Assembly: GCF_030012215.1 (NCBI RefSeq)
Contig: NZ_JASCXX010000002.1
Location: 62,001 to 126,000, forward strand
Length of the DNA: 64,000 bases
Origin: Anaerobaca lacustris
GTDB taxonomy: Bacteria > Planctomycetota > Phycisphaerae > Sedimentisphaerales > Anaerobacaceae
Direction: 5' to 3'
The first letter of the stretch is position 1; every line of letters begins with the position of its first letter. Shown piece after piece: positions 8,292 to 17,533 of the stretch. Made by a program: the position numbers and the translations under genes. Under the pieces are notes generated by a model. The model made no database searches. It worked only from the letters and a program-made list of their open reading frames with translations, and was not told the origin of the DNA.

Positions 8292-10727
8292 TCACTGCAA
8301 TTTCTCGTAGGGCCACATCGCGATGCCCCCGTCCAGGACGCGGATGTCCTCGAAGCCCGACGCGCGGAGGATCAGCGCTGCTTCGTAGCCGCGCAGCGAG
8401 ATCTGGCCGAACGTCACGATCGGTTTGCCCTTCGGGATCTCCTCGATCCGTCCGCGCAACGTCGCCAGCGGGATCAGCGTCGCACCGGGCAGGCGGACCT
8501 GGTCGTGCTCGCCGGGCGTGCGGACGTCGAGAAAGACAAAGTCCTTCTTGTCCCGAAGCATCCGGTGCACTTCTTCGGCTGAGACGCCGACCATGTGACC
8601 GTCCAGCTTGTTGCGGGCGACGTTGGCGGCGGTAATCAGGTTGTCCATCGCCGGCGAGTAGGGCGGGGCGTAGCTGAGGTCGAGGCCCGCCACCTGATCG
8701 ACGGTCATGCCGGCGGCAATCGCGGTGGCGGCCACGTCGATTCGCTTGTCTCCCGCGCCGGGCCCGACGGCCTGGACGCCGAGGAGCCGTCGCGTGTCGC
8801 GATCGACCACGAGCTTGAGCAACAGCAGGCGCGCGGTGGACAGGTAGTTGGCCCGGTCCGGCGCCGGCGCCAGCGCGACGGTCACCGTGTAGCCCAGTTC
8901 CTTCGCGGCGCGCTCCGTCAGGCCGGTGCGGGCGACGCAATAGTCGAAGACCTTGCAGATCGTGCTGCCGAGGATGCCCGGAAACGCGTCCTCGCCCCCG
9001 CAGAGGTTGACGGCGGCGACGCGGCCCTGCTTGTTGGCGGTCGAGCCCAGCGGGACATAGGCCGGTCGGCCGGTAAGGATGTCGGTGCATTCGACGCAAT
9101 CGCCGGCCGCATAGATGTCCGGGTCCGACGTGCGCATCTGCTCGCTGACTTTGATCCCGCCGGTCTCGCCGATCTCCAGACCGGCCGCGCGGGCCAGAGC
9201 GGTGTTCGGGCGGACCCCGATGCCCATGATGACCAGATCGGCCGCCAGGGTCCCGCGGTCCGTCACGACGCGATGCACCTTGCCGTCGCCTTCGAACGCA
9301 CAGACCTTGGTGTTCGTCAGGACCTTGACGCCGTTGGATTCGAGATGCAATTCGACCAGTCGCGCCATTTCCGCGTCCAGGATGCCCAGGGTCTGCGGCT
9401 GCATCTCGACGATGGTCACGCGGCACCCGCTGCGGGCCAGGGCCTCGGTCGTCTCCATGCCGATCAGGCCGCCGCCGACGATGACCACGTCGCGCGCCCG
9501 GTCGCCGGAAAGGCCGGCTTTGATCCCTTCGGCGTCCTGGACGCCGTGCAGGCAGAAGATGTTGTCGAGGTCGTGGCCGGGAATCGACGGCCGGATCGGC
9601 GAAGCGCCCGTGGCGAGCACCAGCTTGTCGTACTCCAGGTCGAATTCCTTCCGGCTGCCAAGCTCCTTGACACGGACGCTCCTGGCGGCGCGGTCGATCT
9701 TGATGGCCTCCGTCCGGCTGAGGATGCGCACGTTCTTGACCTTCTGAAAGAACACCGCGTCGCGCAGCGCCCCCATCGGCGTGCTCATCAGCTCCGCATG
9801 GTTCTTGACCTGCCCCGAGATGTAATAGGGCAGCCCGCAGCCGGCGTACGAGAGAAACTGGCCTTTCTCGACCACCGTGACACTGGCGTGGGGCATCAGC
9901 CGAATCACCTTGGCGGCGACCTTGGGCCCCGCGGCCACGCCGCCGACGATCACCACCTTCATGGCGCTCGATCTGTCGCTGTCTGTGAGGCTGTCGATCT
10001 CGCTCGGGTCGGCCATCGGAAGCTGGATGTCGAGTCGGGCGCCGCCGAGATCGGCCTTGCCGGCCTGGACGGTGCCCCCCAGCGCCTCGACGACCGCTTT
10101 GACGAACGACAATCCCAGTCCGACCCCGCCGCGCGTCGAGCTGCGCGCCGATGCGGTCCGATGGAACGGCTCGAAGACCTTCTCTCGCATCCCTTCGGGG
10201 ATGCCCACGCCCGAATCGGCCACGCACAGATGGATGAGACGGTTCGCCGGTTCGGCGGTCAGCGTCAGCCGAACCTGGCCATGCGACGGGGTGTACTTGA
10301 AGGCGTTGTCAATCAGGGCATCCAGTGCTTCGGTCAGGGCCGGCTCCGTGCCATGGACGTACACTGGCTCGTCCTCCGCCTGCACCACGAAGGTCAGCCC
10401 GTATTCGATGGCCTTCTCTTCATAGCGCGTCCGGGTGCTGCGGACGATGCCCGCCACGTCCACGACGCCGTCGATATGCTCCTGACGTCCCAAGGCCGAG
10501 ACGATGGCCAGCATCCGCCGCACGGTGGCGACGCCCTCGTCGCATCGCAGATTCGCCCGGGCGATCAGGTCCTTCTGCTTCGGTGTCAGAGGCCCGGCCA
10601 CCTCGGTGGCCAGCACGTCCAGAAGGGTGCTGATGGTGCTGATCGGACTCTTGAGCTGATGCGCGATCAGCGAGGCGAATTGCAGGATCTCCGATTGACC
10701 GGGTTTGTTGTCGATCTCTTCCGCCAT
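8292..10727 (-). CDS. Histidine kinase / CoA-disulfide reductase-like flavoprotein / rhodanese fusion
   Basis: 811 residues in one uninterrupted frame. Residues 1-240 are a soluble histidine kinase core with phospho-acceptor H23 (LIAHQLKSPIS), N-box DNAFKYTPSHG (141-150), DSGVGIP and GGVGLGLS. Residues 256-700 are an FAD/NAD(P)H disulfide reductase of the CoA-disulfide reductase/NADH oxidase type, with GG-rich dinucleotide motifs (VVIVGGVAAG, VVIVGGGLIGMET), the single active cysteine C297 in SYAGCGLPYY and DIYAAGDCVE. Residues about 720-811 are a rhodanese domain whose cysteine position is Gly774. M256 (base 9962) could be an internal start, but no good ribosome site precedes it, so a true fusion is favoured. 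It is the middle gene of a three-gene run. Confidence 0.85.
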   Translation of the reverse strand: MAEEIDNKPGQSEILQFASLIAHQLKSPISTISTLLDVLATEVAGPLTPKQKDLIARANLRCDEGVATVRRMLAIVSALGRQEHIDGVVDVAGIVRSTRTRYEEKAIEYGLTFVVQAEDEPVYVHGTEPALTEALDALIDNAFKYTPSHGQVRLTLTAEPANRLIHLCVADSGVGIPEGMREKVFEPFHRTASARSSTRGGVGLGLSFVKAVVEALGGTVQAGKADLGGARLDIQLPMADPSEIDSLTDSDRSSAMKVVIVGGVAAGPKVAAKVIRLMPHASVTVVEKGQFLSYAGCGLPYYISGQVKNHAELMSTPMGALRDAVFFQKVKNVRILSRTEAIKIDRAARSVRVKELGSRKEFDLEYDKLVLATGASPIRPSIPGHDLDNIFCLHGVQDAEGIKAGLSGDRARDVVIVGGGLIGMETTEALARSGCRVTIVEMQPQTLGILDAEMARLVELHLESNGVKVLTNTKVCAFEGDGKVHRVVTDRGTLAADLVIMGIGVRPNTALARAAGLEIGETGGIKVSEQMRTSDPDIYAAGDCVECTDILTGRPAYVPLGSTANKQGRVAAVNLCGGEDAFPGILGSTICKVFDYCVARTGLTERAAKELGYTVTVALAPAPDRANYLSTARLLLLKLVVDRDTRRLLGVQAVGPGAGDKRIDVAATAIAAGMTVDQVAGLDLSYAPPYSPAMDNLITAANVARNKLDGHMVGVSAEEVHRMLRDKKDFVFLDVRTPGEHDQVRLPGATLIPLATLRGRIEEIPKGKPIVTFGQISLRGYEAALILRASGFEDIRVLDGGIAMWPYEKLQ

Positions 10728-10777
10728 CGTTTCGGTTTACCTCTATCGTGTTGTCACTTGCCGCCGTCGCGGAACGC

Positions 10778-12091
10778 TCAATAGGGTTTTGTCCGGCCGG
10801 GCATGGCACAGGCGTACAGTCCATCGGGGCCCGGCGTGACGGGAGGGGCGGCGTCCCAATGGTAACGATCCGGACCGAGGTCGGTCTCGGACTTCATGGC
10901 GTCGTCCCATGTCACGATCTGCCCGGAGTAGGTCGCCATACGCCCGAGGATCGCGGTCATCGTGCTGCTGACGCCGTAGTCGCCTTCGTTGTACGCCTTG
11001 CCCGCATCGAGCGCCGCAAACAGGTGGTCGTGTTCGGCCTGATGGCCCGCGACGCCCGGATCGAATCGAACGGGTTTCTCGCCTTGCACGGTCAGCACGC
11101 CGCCGCCCAGATCGGCCTGACCCTTCGTGCCGTGGGCGATGCCGCCGAAGCTGCTCCAGCAATTGGGAATATGCCCGCAGAACAGGAACATCTTGGTCCC
11201 GTCGCCATAGGTGTATTCGACCGCGTGGTGGTCGTAAATCTCGCCGTAGTCGGGCCCGACGCGCACCTGCCTTCCGCCCATGCCCTGGGCTTCCACCGGG
11301 TGGTCGCCTTTGGCCCAGTCGACCAGATCGAGCGCGTGGACGGTCTGCTCGACGATCAGATCGCCGCAGAGCCAGTTGAAGTAGTACCAGTTGCGCATCT
11401 GGTATTCCATTTCGCTCTCGGCACTCTGGCGTCGATGGACCCACACGCCGGCATTGGTGCCATAGGCGCGCAGGAACGTGATCCGGCCGATGGCGCCGTC
11501 GTGGACGCGGGCGATCACCTCGCGGGCGTTGTTCTGGTGGCGAATGTTCAGGCCCACCGCGACCGCCAGGCCCCTGGCCTTGGCCCGCTCGTTGGCGGCG
11601 GCCACCTTGCGGATGCCGGGCACGTCCACCGCCACGGGCTTTTCCATGAACACGTGCTTGCCCGCGGCCACCGCCGCCTCGAACTGCTGCGGGCGAAATC
11701 CGGGTGGGGTCGCCAGGATCACGAGGTCCACGTCCGAATCCATCACACGCGCGTAGCCGTCCATGCCGACGAAGCGGCGCTCGGCCGGTACGTCCACGCG
11801 ATCCGGGTGCGCCTCGGAAACACCCTGGCGGCTTCTATTGAGCCGATCCTCGAAGGCGTCGGCCATAGCGGTGAGCCTGGCGCGCGGACAGGCGTTGAGC
11901 GCCTGGACCGCGGCGCCGGCGCCGCGCCCGCCGCAGCCGATCAGGCCGATGCGCATGGCCCCGGTCCCGCCTGCATACGCCCGCGCCTGCAACGCAGCCG
12001 TCAGCGCCGTCACGGAGGCGGCGGTTACCGAACTGCGGAGGAACTGCCGGCGCGAAACCCGGCCTGCTCGTGATCTGTCTTGCGTCTCCAT
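10778..12091 (-). CDS. Tat-exported Gfo/Idh/MocA family oxidoreductase
   Basis: A 437-residue NAD(P)-dependent oxidoreductase of the Gfo/Idh/MocA family. A twin-arginine signal is at residues 13-19 (SRRQFLR) with a following hydrophobic stretch, so it acts in the periplasm. The Rossmann motif is GLIGCGGRGAGA, and the EKPVAVD motif with the family's catalytic lysine is present. The C-terminal sheet domain has HALDLVDWAKGDHP. Such exported members are numerous in planctomycetes and are linked to sugar metabolism; the substrate is unknown. The start at 12091 is fixed by AAAGGAGAGCCG before it. It is the first gene of the run that continues with the kinase-flavoprotein fusion, 50 bases away. Confidence 0.88.
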   Translation of the reverse strand: METQDRSRAGRVSRRQFLRSSVTAASVTALTAALQARAYAGGTGAMRIGLIGCGGRGAGAAVQALNACPRARLTAMADAFEDRLNRSRQGVSEAHPDRVDVPAERRFVGMDGYARVMDSDVDLVILATPPGFRPQQFEAAVAAGKHVFMEKPVAVDVPGIRKVAAANERAKARGLAVAVGLNIRHQNNAREVIARVHDGAIGRITFLRAYGTNAGVWVHRRQSAESEMEYQMRNWYYFNWLCGDLIVEQTVHALDLVDWAKGDHPVEAQGMGGRQVRVGPDYGEIYDHHAVEYTYGDGTKMFLFCGHIPNCWSSFGGIAHGTKGQADLGGGVLTVQGEKPVRFDPGVAGHQAEHDHLFAALDAGKAYNEGDYGVSSTMTAILGRMATYSGQIVTWDDAMKSETDLGPDRYHWDAAPPVTPGPDGLYACAMPGRTKPY

Positions 12092-12218
12092 CGGCTCTCC
12101 TTTCCCCTTTCGGTTGGGTGGCATGCCTCAAGGCGTAGTGAAACGGAGCCTTGGGGATGGCACTCGCCATTATAACTGATCGGACGCGAGGGCCATAGAT
12201 ACAACTGAGCTGATCCGC

Positions 12219-13073
12219 TCAGAAGCGAACGGCCAACTGGATTCCGGCGCCCGCCTCGACGGGAAATGCTGTCAAGCTGGCCCGGTCTGGGTCGGGAAGG
12301 TTCATGAAGGCGTCGTGAATGAAGGCGGTTACGAAGTGCGCAAGCGCGGCGCCGAAGAGGACGTCCGATGGGTAGTGCTTGCGTCCCTCGACTCGGGCCC
12401 ATGCGACGCCGCCGGCGAGGATGACGTTGCCGGTCTGCAGCACGGGTCGCACAGCAGCCGGAAGGTCGATGGAATCCAGGTTCCGATTGGAGGCGGTGGC
12501 GTAGGCGAAGGAAGTGGACGTGTGGCCCGACGGAAAACTGTGTTCATTGCTCTCGTTCGGTCGCTCCCGTCCGATCGCGCCTTGTAGCACGCCGGTCAGG
12601 CCTTGTGTGGCCACGACACCGGCCCCCTCCACCGCCATGCCCCTGACCTTGGCGGCGGCCCACGGGCCGGCCTGATCGCCGCTGGGGGTGGCCAGCGCCG
12701 TCGCCAGAGTCTCCAGGGCCAGGAACAGCCTGAGGCGGTCGCTGGCGTCTCGGGCGTCCTTCTCCGATCCGAAGACGGGGGTACGATCGGTCGCCCAGTC
12801 GGAGACTCTCTCATCGAAGTCGTCGATGGCGAACACCGCCGCTCCCGCCAGCGGGATGAGCGTGTGGGGACTGAGGAAGGCGTCCTTGGCCGCCTTGGCG
12901 ATGCGGTTTGAGTCGAAGCAGGCGAAGGCATGCTGGCCCCAGCGGCTGCCGTCCGGCAACGTGCCGCAGCCCGTCGCCGCCATCGCCACGCCGACGGCGA
13001 AGAGCAGCAGGCCAGGCGTTTCGCGCCTCGTCCGGAGCGGGCGCGGGTGCCGATGCAAGACGAATCTGGCCAT
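12219..13073 (-). CDS. PAP2-superfamily phosphatase, membrane-anchored or lipoprotein
   Basis: A 284-residue PAP2 (type 2 phosphatidic acid phosphatase) protein. The three family motifs are present: GAIGRERP, PSGHTSTSF and the late ARVEGRKHYPSDVLFG, which carries the catalytic histidine. The N-terminus has a basic stretch, a hydrophobic segment and ATGC near residue 36, a weak lipobox. PAP2 enzymes remove phosphate from lipid or isoprenoid phosphates at the membrane surface. It is last in a tight run after a GH5-like and a GH29 gene (1-base gap), an unexpected partner for glycosidases. Confidence 0.82.
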   Translation of the reverse strand: MARFVLHRHPRPLRTRRETPGLLLFAVGVAMAATGCGTLPDGSRWGQHAFACFDSNRIAKAAKDAFLSPHTLIPLAGAAVFAIDDFDERVSDWATDRTPVFGSEKDARDASDRLRLFLALETLATALATPSGDQAGPWAAAKVRGMAVEGAGVVATQGLTGVLQGAIGRERPNESNEHSFPSGHTSTSFAYATASNRNLDSIDLPAAVRPVLQTGNVILAGGVAWARVEGRKHYPSDVLFGAALAHFVTAFIHDAFMNLPDPDRASLTAFPVEAGAGIQLAVRF

Positions 13074-13074
13074 T

Positions 13075-14499
13075 CTACGGTCTCTCGATGCGCAGGACGA
13101 CGGAGCGGTGCAGCGATGGGATGGTGATGGCGTCGTCGCGCAAGACTACCTGCGATTGTGTGTCGGTCCAGGGATCGTAGAGCTGCACGCTTGCGCCGGC
13201 GGGAATTCGGATGTGGGACAGGTCGATGCGGACGTCGGTCAGCGTCTCGGGCTTGTGGCCCTCGACCAGTTCCGTTCGCCAGTCGTTGCGCGCGTCGCGG
13301 CACCAGGCGAGGAACGTTTTGCGGCCGGCTAGGCCGTAGATGCGCAGCCGGTCATGCGCGATCGTGACCGGTTTGAACGCCTCGGCGGGCGGGTCGAGCC
13401 CCTCGATCGCCCGGGCGAACCGTGCGAAGTGATGCCACAGGTTCGGCTGTTCGATGGCCTGTCGCCACCACCAGACGTGGCCGGGGCCGGCGGCCCCGCT
13501 GAAGAACGGCGCGAACAGCATGTCGTGCAGGAGCGTTCCGTCGGGGTCCTTGGCGTACAGTTCCGAGCAGCCCGTGTGTCGCGGCTTGACGGCCCCGGTC
13601 TCGGTCAGGATGATCGGCTTGCCCGCGTCGAACGCGATCAACTCATGGACCGACTGCGCGGCCAGGACATCGACCGGGCCGTGACAAATCTCCCAGCCGG
13701 CGCCTTCGTCGAGGTAGCGGTGGACCTGGGCGATGTCGTTGTCCTCCAGCAGGCACAGCGTGCGATAGCTGGCACGTTTGTTCTCCCAGTCGTAGCTGCC
13801 GAGGCTCTGGATGGCGAGGTTGTGCGGAAAGCGACGCTTCAGCTCGGGCAGCATCGCCCGCGTCCAGTCGAGCCACTCGGAATCGCGCACTGCGTTCATC
13901 TCGTTCCAGAGTTCCCACGCAAAGACCGCCGGCTCATCGCCATAGCGCTTGGCGTACCAGTCGAGTTTGGCCTTGAAGTGTTCGCGGCCCCGGCTCGACG
14001 AGAGGTACTCATGCATGCTCTCGTAGAAGCCGCCGTTGGCCTTGTGGTAGATCGTGTTGTCGGACCAGCGCTGCCGCTCGGCGCGGATGTCGCGGAAATG
14101 CTCCAGGCACATCTTGACGCGGACGCCGTTGGCCCTCGCCATCGCGAGGAAGCGGTCGATGACGCGGGCGCGCTCGGAATCGAATTGCAGGGGCTTGTCG
14201 CGCTCGACGTTCCAGTCGGCATGCCCCAGCCAGACGCGGACGTAGTTGATGCGATTGGCCGCCATGATCTGGAAAATCCAATCGAATTCGCTTTCTCTCG
14301 GTGGATTGACCAGATTGAATCCGATGGGGACGTAGGGGCGGCCGTTGGACAGCTCGAAATAGCGGCTGTCGCGCGGACTGATCACCACAAATGACGCCAG
14401 ATCGTCCGGTTTGGTCGCTGCATGGAGGGGCGAATCATGATTGGCCCCTACGAATAGGACACCAACGGCAATCAGGAGAATCGATTGTGTCTTTTTCAT
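13075..14499 (-). CDS. Secreted GH5-like (beta/alpha)8 glycoside hydrolase
   Basis: A 474-residue protein with a signal peptide (MKKTQSILLIAVGVLFVGAN). The TIM-barrel signatures are FAWELWNEMN, with the acid/base glutamate after Asn, and PIILTETGAV, with the nucleophile glutamate, as in clan GH-A (GH5 cellulase/mannanase). The C-terminal 90 residues look like a beta-sandwich (LYDPWTDTQSQVVL). The substrate is not determinable. It lies 3 bases after the fucosidase gene, so it is almost certainly co-transcribed with it and probably attacks the same polysaccharide. Confidence 0.8.
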   Translation of the reverse strand: MKKTQSILLIAVGVLFVGANHDSPLHAATKPDDLASFVVISPRDSRYFELSNGRPYVPIGFNLVNPPRESEFDWIFQIMAANRINYVRVWLGHADWNVERDKPLQFDSERARVIDRFLAMARANGVRVKMCLEHFRDIRAERQRWSDNTIYHKANGGFYESMHEYLSSSRGREHFKAKLDWYAKRYGDEPAVFAWELWNEMNAVRDSEWLDWTRAMLPELKRRFPHNLAIQSLGSYDWENKRASYRTLCLLEDNDIAQVHRYLDEGAGWEICHGPVDVLAAQSVHELIAFDAGKPIILTETGAVKPRHTGCSELYAKDPDGTLLHDMLFAPFFSGAAGPGHVWWWRQAIEQPNLWHHFARFARAIEGLDPPAEAFKPVTIAHDRLRIYGLAGRKTFLAWCRDARNDWRTELVEGHKPETLTDVRIDLSHIRIPAGASVQLYDPWTDTQSQVVLRDDAITIPSLHRSVVLRIERP

Positions 14500-14502
14500 C
14501 GG

Positions 14503-15900
14503 TCAGTACTCGATTGCGATCACGGAAGCGATGGCGTCGGGCGCCCGGCTGGGCAGTTGGATCGTCACGCCGTCCGAAGTGGTCTGGGTCTTGAGGGCGG
14601 TCCGGCCGGCATCGGCCAGCAGGTAGGCCTTGGCAACGCGCTGTCCTTTGAGCGGGATCGACAACTGGCCGTCGGCCGGCCATGCGAAGACGTGGGCGTA
14701 GAGCTTGCCGGGTTTTTTGGTGTAGCGGCCCCAGGCGGGCTGCTCGAACGGGCTGGCGCTCGTCGCGTAGATCGCCTCGCCGTTGACGGCCATCCAGTTG
14801 CCGATGGCGCGCATCGAATCGATGCTCTGCTGGGGGATCGAGCCGTCGCCCTTGGGGCCGATGTTGAGCAGGTAGTTGCCGCCTTTGGAGACGATATCGA
14901 CGAGGTTGCGAATCAGCGTCTCGTTTGATTTCCACGCATCGTCATGCTCGGAATAGCCCCAGGTGGTGTTCATCGTCATGCAGACTTCCCAATCGACGCC
15001 GGGGATGCCGGTCGAGGGGATGGTCTGCTCGGGCGTGGTGAAGTCGCCGTGCTCGGGTTTCCACTTGCGCAGCCGGTCCGAGGAGTCGTCGCGTTCGATA
15101 TCCGGGATGTGATAGAGGCGGTTGTTCGAGATGATCCCCGGCTGCAACTGCCGGGCCATCGCCATCAGCTCATCCGACCGCCAGAAGGGCCCCTCGTTGC
15201 CTTCCTTGGAATAGTCCCACCAGATGACGTCGAGCCTGCCGTAATTGCTGAACAGCTCGCGGGCCTGATGGTGCAGATAGTCCACGTAGATGTCGTGGTT
15301 GCGCGGGCCGTTCGGCGAAGGCCGGCCGCGAAGCGGGTGGGGCAACTGGTTGGCCTTGTCGTAGTCGTACTGCGGGTGGTGCCAGTCGATGACCGAGTGG
15401 TAATAGCCCACCTTCATCCCTTCGGCGCGGATCGCGTCGGTGATCTCCTTGCACAGGTCGCGGCCCACGAGGTCGTGCGCATCGTAGGTCGTATATTGCG
15501 AGTCGAACAGGCCGAAGCCGTCGTGGTGCTTGGTGGTGAAGACCACGTAGCGGCAGCCCGCCTCTTTGGCGAGCCTGGCCCACTCCTTGGCAAAGCCTTC
15601 GGCCGGCTGGAACTTCGGCACCGCCTGATGGGCATACTCCCACGTGTCGGCGCGGACCCGCTGCTGGAGCCATTCCATCCCGCCCCGCGTGCCTACGGGT
15701 TTGTCGTTCCACGTCCCGGCCAGCCCCGAATACAGGCCCCAGTGCACGAACATGCCGAACCGCGCCTCCCGCCACCACTGCATTCGAGCGTCCCGCTCTT
15801 CCTGGGTCTCGGCAACCGCTGTCGGGACAAACAGCGAACCGATCATTGCCAGGGCAATCGCCGCGACAAGGCCGGATCGGGGGGATATCTTTCGTCTCAT
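14503..15900 (-). CDS. Secreted alpha-L-fucosidase, GH29
   Basis: A 465-residue retaining alpha-L-fucosidase with a signal peptide ending near AVAETQ. Family landmarks are WWREARFGMFVHWGLYS, the FTTKHHDGFGLFDS block and DVIWWDYS, which contains the nucleophile aspartate. The start is supported by GAAGGAGAGCACC ahead of the ATG. It heads the run GH29-GH5-PAP2 and is divergent from argH. It would release fucose from algal or plant-type polysaccharides or mucin in the periplasm or outside. Confidence 0.9.
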   Translation of the reverse strand: MRRKISPRSGLVAAIALAMIGSLFVPTAVAETQEERDARMQWWREARFGMFVHWGLYSGLAGTWNDKPVGTRGGMEWLQQRVRADTWEYAHQAVPKFQPAEGFAKEWARLAKEAGCRYVVFTTKHHDGFGLFDSQYTTYDAHDLVGRDLCKEITDAIRAEGMKVGYYHSVIDWHHPQYDYDKANQLPHPLRGRPSPNGPRNHDIYVDYLHHQARELFSNYGRLDVIWWDYSKEGNEGPFWRSDELMAMARQLQPGIISNNRLYHIPDIERDDSSDRLRKWKPEHGDFTTPEQTIPSTGIPGVDWEVCMTMNTTWGYSEHDDAWKSNETLIRNLVDIVSKGGNYLLNIGPKGDGSIPQQSIDSMRAIGNWMAVNGEAIYATSASPFEQPAWGRYTKKPGKLYAHVFAWPADGQLSIPLKGQRVAKAYLLADAGRTALKTQTTSDGVTIQLPSRAPDAIASVIAIEY

Positions 15901-16144
15901 GGTGCTCTCCTTCGTTTCGGGTACGGGTGCGTCTGTGATGAGGATCGACTCATCGCGTTATGAGGCCATTGTGTTTCGCCCGGCTCCAAAGGGCAAGCAA
16001 AAACCGCCTGTCACCGGGAGTGTTGGGGACTGTGCGCGGTTTTGTTTGACGCTCCGGGGGGGGGACGCTATCGTGGCGTCCTGGGGATCGGCGGCACGTC
16101 GGTCCTCCTGTGGCTGTGAGCGGACCGGTGTTGGAGCAATCACG
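15901..16144. other. Divergent promoter region, fucosidase/argH
   Basis: 244 non-coding bases between divergent genes. A long-loop inverted repeat (AAAACCGC at 16000-16007 with GCGGTTTT at 16036-16043, followed by GTTTG) is visible. No clear promoter boxes were recognised. A GGAG ribosome site precedes argH. Confidence 0.4.
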
Positions 16145-17533
16145 ATGACAGACAAGCAACGGAGCTGGGAGAAGCGGCTCGCCGCCGGGCCCGACGAACT
16201 GACGGTCAACTACGTCGAGTCGCTGTCGTACGACACACGGCTCTACAAGTATGACATCGTCGGCTCCATCGCGCACGCCACGATGCTGGCCGAGCGCAAG
16301 CTGATTACCCAGACGGAGTTGAAAGCGATCAAGAACGGCCTGATCGAGATCAGCGAACAGATCGAGGCCGGACGCTTCCGTTTCGACAAGGCCCATGAAG
16401 ACGTTCACATGGCCATCGAGGCGGCCCTGATCGAGAAGATCGGCGAGCCGGGCAAGAAGCTCCACACCGCCCGCAGCCGAAACGATCAGGTGGCCACCGA
16501 CGTCCGCCTGTGGCTGCGCGACGAGATCGAGGGCCAGCAGGCCGCCATCGTCCAGCTCCAGAAGGCCTTCGTCCAACTGGCGGGCAAGCATACCAACGAC
16601 CTGATGCCCGCCTACACCCACTTGCAGCGGGCCCAGCCCATCGTCATCGGCGCGTATCTGCTGAGCTTCGTCGAACAGCTCGAACGCGACTTCATCCGCC
16701 TGACCAACTGCCGCAATCTGCTGAACGTCTCTCCGTTGGGCAGCGGGGCGATCGCCGGCTCGACGCTGGCCATCGACCGGCTCAGCACGGCCTGCCAGTT
16801 GGCCTTTGCCGACATCGCCCACAGCAGCATCGACGCGATCAGCGACCGCGACTTCTGCGCCGAGTTCATCTTCGATTGCGCCCTGACGGGCGCGCACCTG
16901 TCGAGGTTCGCCGAGGACTGGATCCTGTTTTCCTCGAACGAGTTCGACTTCATTCGGATCGACGACGCCTTCTGCACGTCGTCGAGCATGATGCCGCAGA
17001 AGCGCAACCCCGACGTGCTCGAACTGATGCGGGGCAAGACCGGCTCGCTCTACGGCGCCCTGATCGGAATGCTGACGATCCTCAAGGGTCAGCCGTCCGG
17101 CTACAATCGCGACCTGCAGGAGGACAAGATTCACCTGTTCGCGGCCGCCGACACGGTTCGGGCCTCGCTGGAGATGGCCCGTGCGGTAGTGGCCCATACG
17201 CAGTTCAAGACGGCCAGGATCGCCGCCGGCCTGGATGCGGGTTTCCTCGACGCTACGGCGCTGGCCGAATACCTCGTGGGCAAGGGCGTGCCGTTCCGTG
17301 CCGCCCATGGCGTTGTCGGGGCGCTCGTGTCGCTGTGCGAAAAGGACGGGCGTTCGCTGTCGCAGGTGTCGCTGGAGACGTTCAAAGAGCACACGCCGCA
17401 GATCGACGCCGACGTGTACGACTATCTTGGCGCGCGCCACGTGGTGCAGCGTTACGCCTCGGCCGGCGCCGCCGGACCGCAGCAGGTCAAGGAACGGATC
17501 GCGTACTGGAAGAAGCATCTGGCCGAGCGATGA
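16145..17533 (+). CDS. argH: Argininosuccinate lyase
   Basis: A 462-residue cytosolic enzyme of the fumarase/aspartase superfamily that splits argininosuccinate into arginine and fumarate, the last step of arginine synthesis. The signature loop SSSMMPQKRNPD with the catalytic serine is present, as are HTARSRNDQVATD and AYTHLQRAQP. Length is normal. ATG 16145 follows GGAG by six bases; upstream in-frame sequence lies in the intergenic region and is not protein-like. The stop overlaps the thiL start. Confidence 0.96.
   Translation: MTDKQRSWEKRLAAGPDELTVNYVESLSYDTRLYKYDIVGSIAHATMLAERKLITQTELKAIKNGLIEISEQIEAGRFRFDKAHEDVHMAIEAALIEKIGEPGKKLHTARSRNDQVATDVRLWLRDEIEGQQAAIVQLQKAFVQLAGKHTNDLMPAYTHLQRAQPIVIGAYLLSFVEQLERDFIRLTNCRNLLNVSPLGSGAIAGSTLAIDRLSTACQLAFADIAHSSIDAISDRDFCAEFIFDCALTGAHLSRFAEDWILFSSNEFDFIRIDDAFCTSSSMMPQKRNPDVLELMRGKTGSLYGALIGMLTILKGQPSGYNRDLQEDKIHLFAAADTVRASLEMARAVVAHTQFKTARIAAGLDAGFLDATALAEYLVGKGVPFRAAHGVVGALVSLCEKDGRSLSQVSLETFKEHTPQIDADVYDYLGARHVVQRYASAGAAGPQQVKERIAYWKKHLAER

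Noticed and set aside
8266-10227. Upstream extension of the six-hairpin glycosidase frame to 10227
   Set aside because: The extra part is Arg/Gly-rich shadow sequence of the kinase-flavoprotein gene in another frame. The signal peptide marks the real start at 8265.
8595-10784. A 729-codon plus-strand open frame across the kinase-flavoprotein gene
   Set aside because: Asp/His/Arg-rich shadow with no domain; the minus strand carries unmistakable kinase and flavoprotein motifs.
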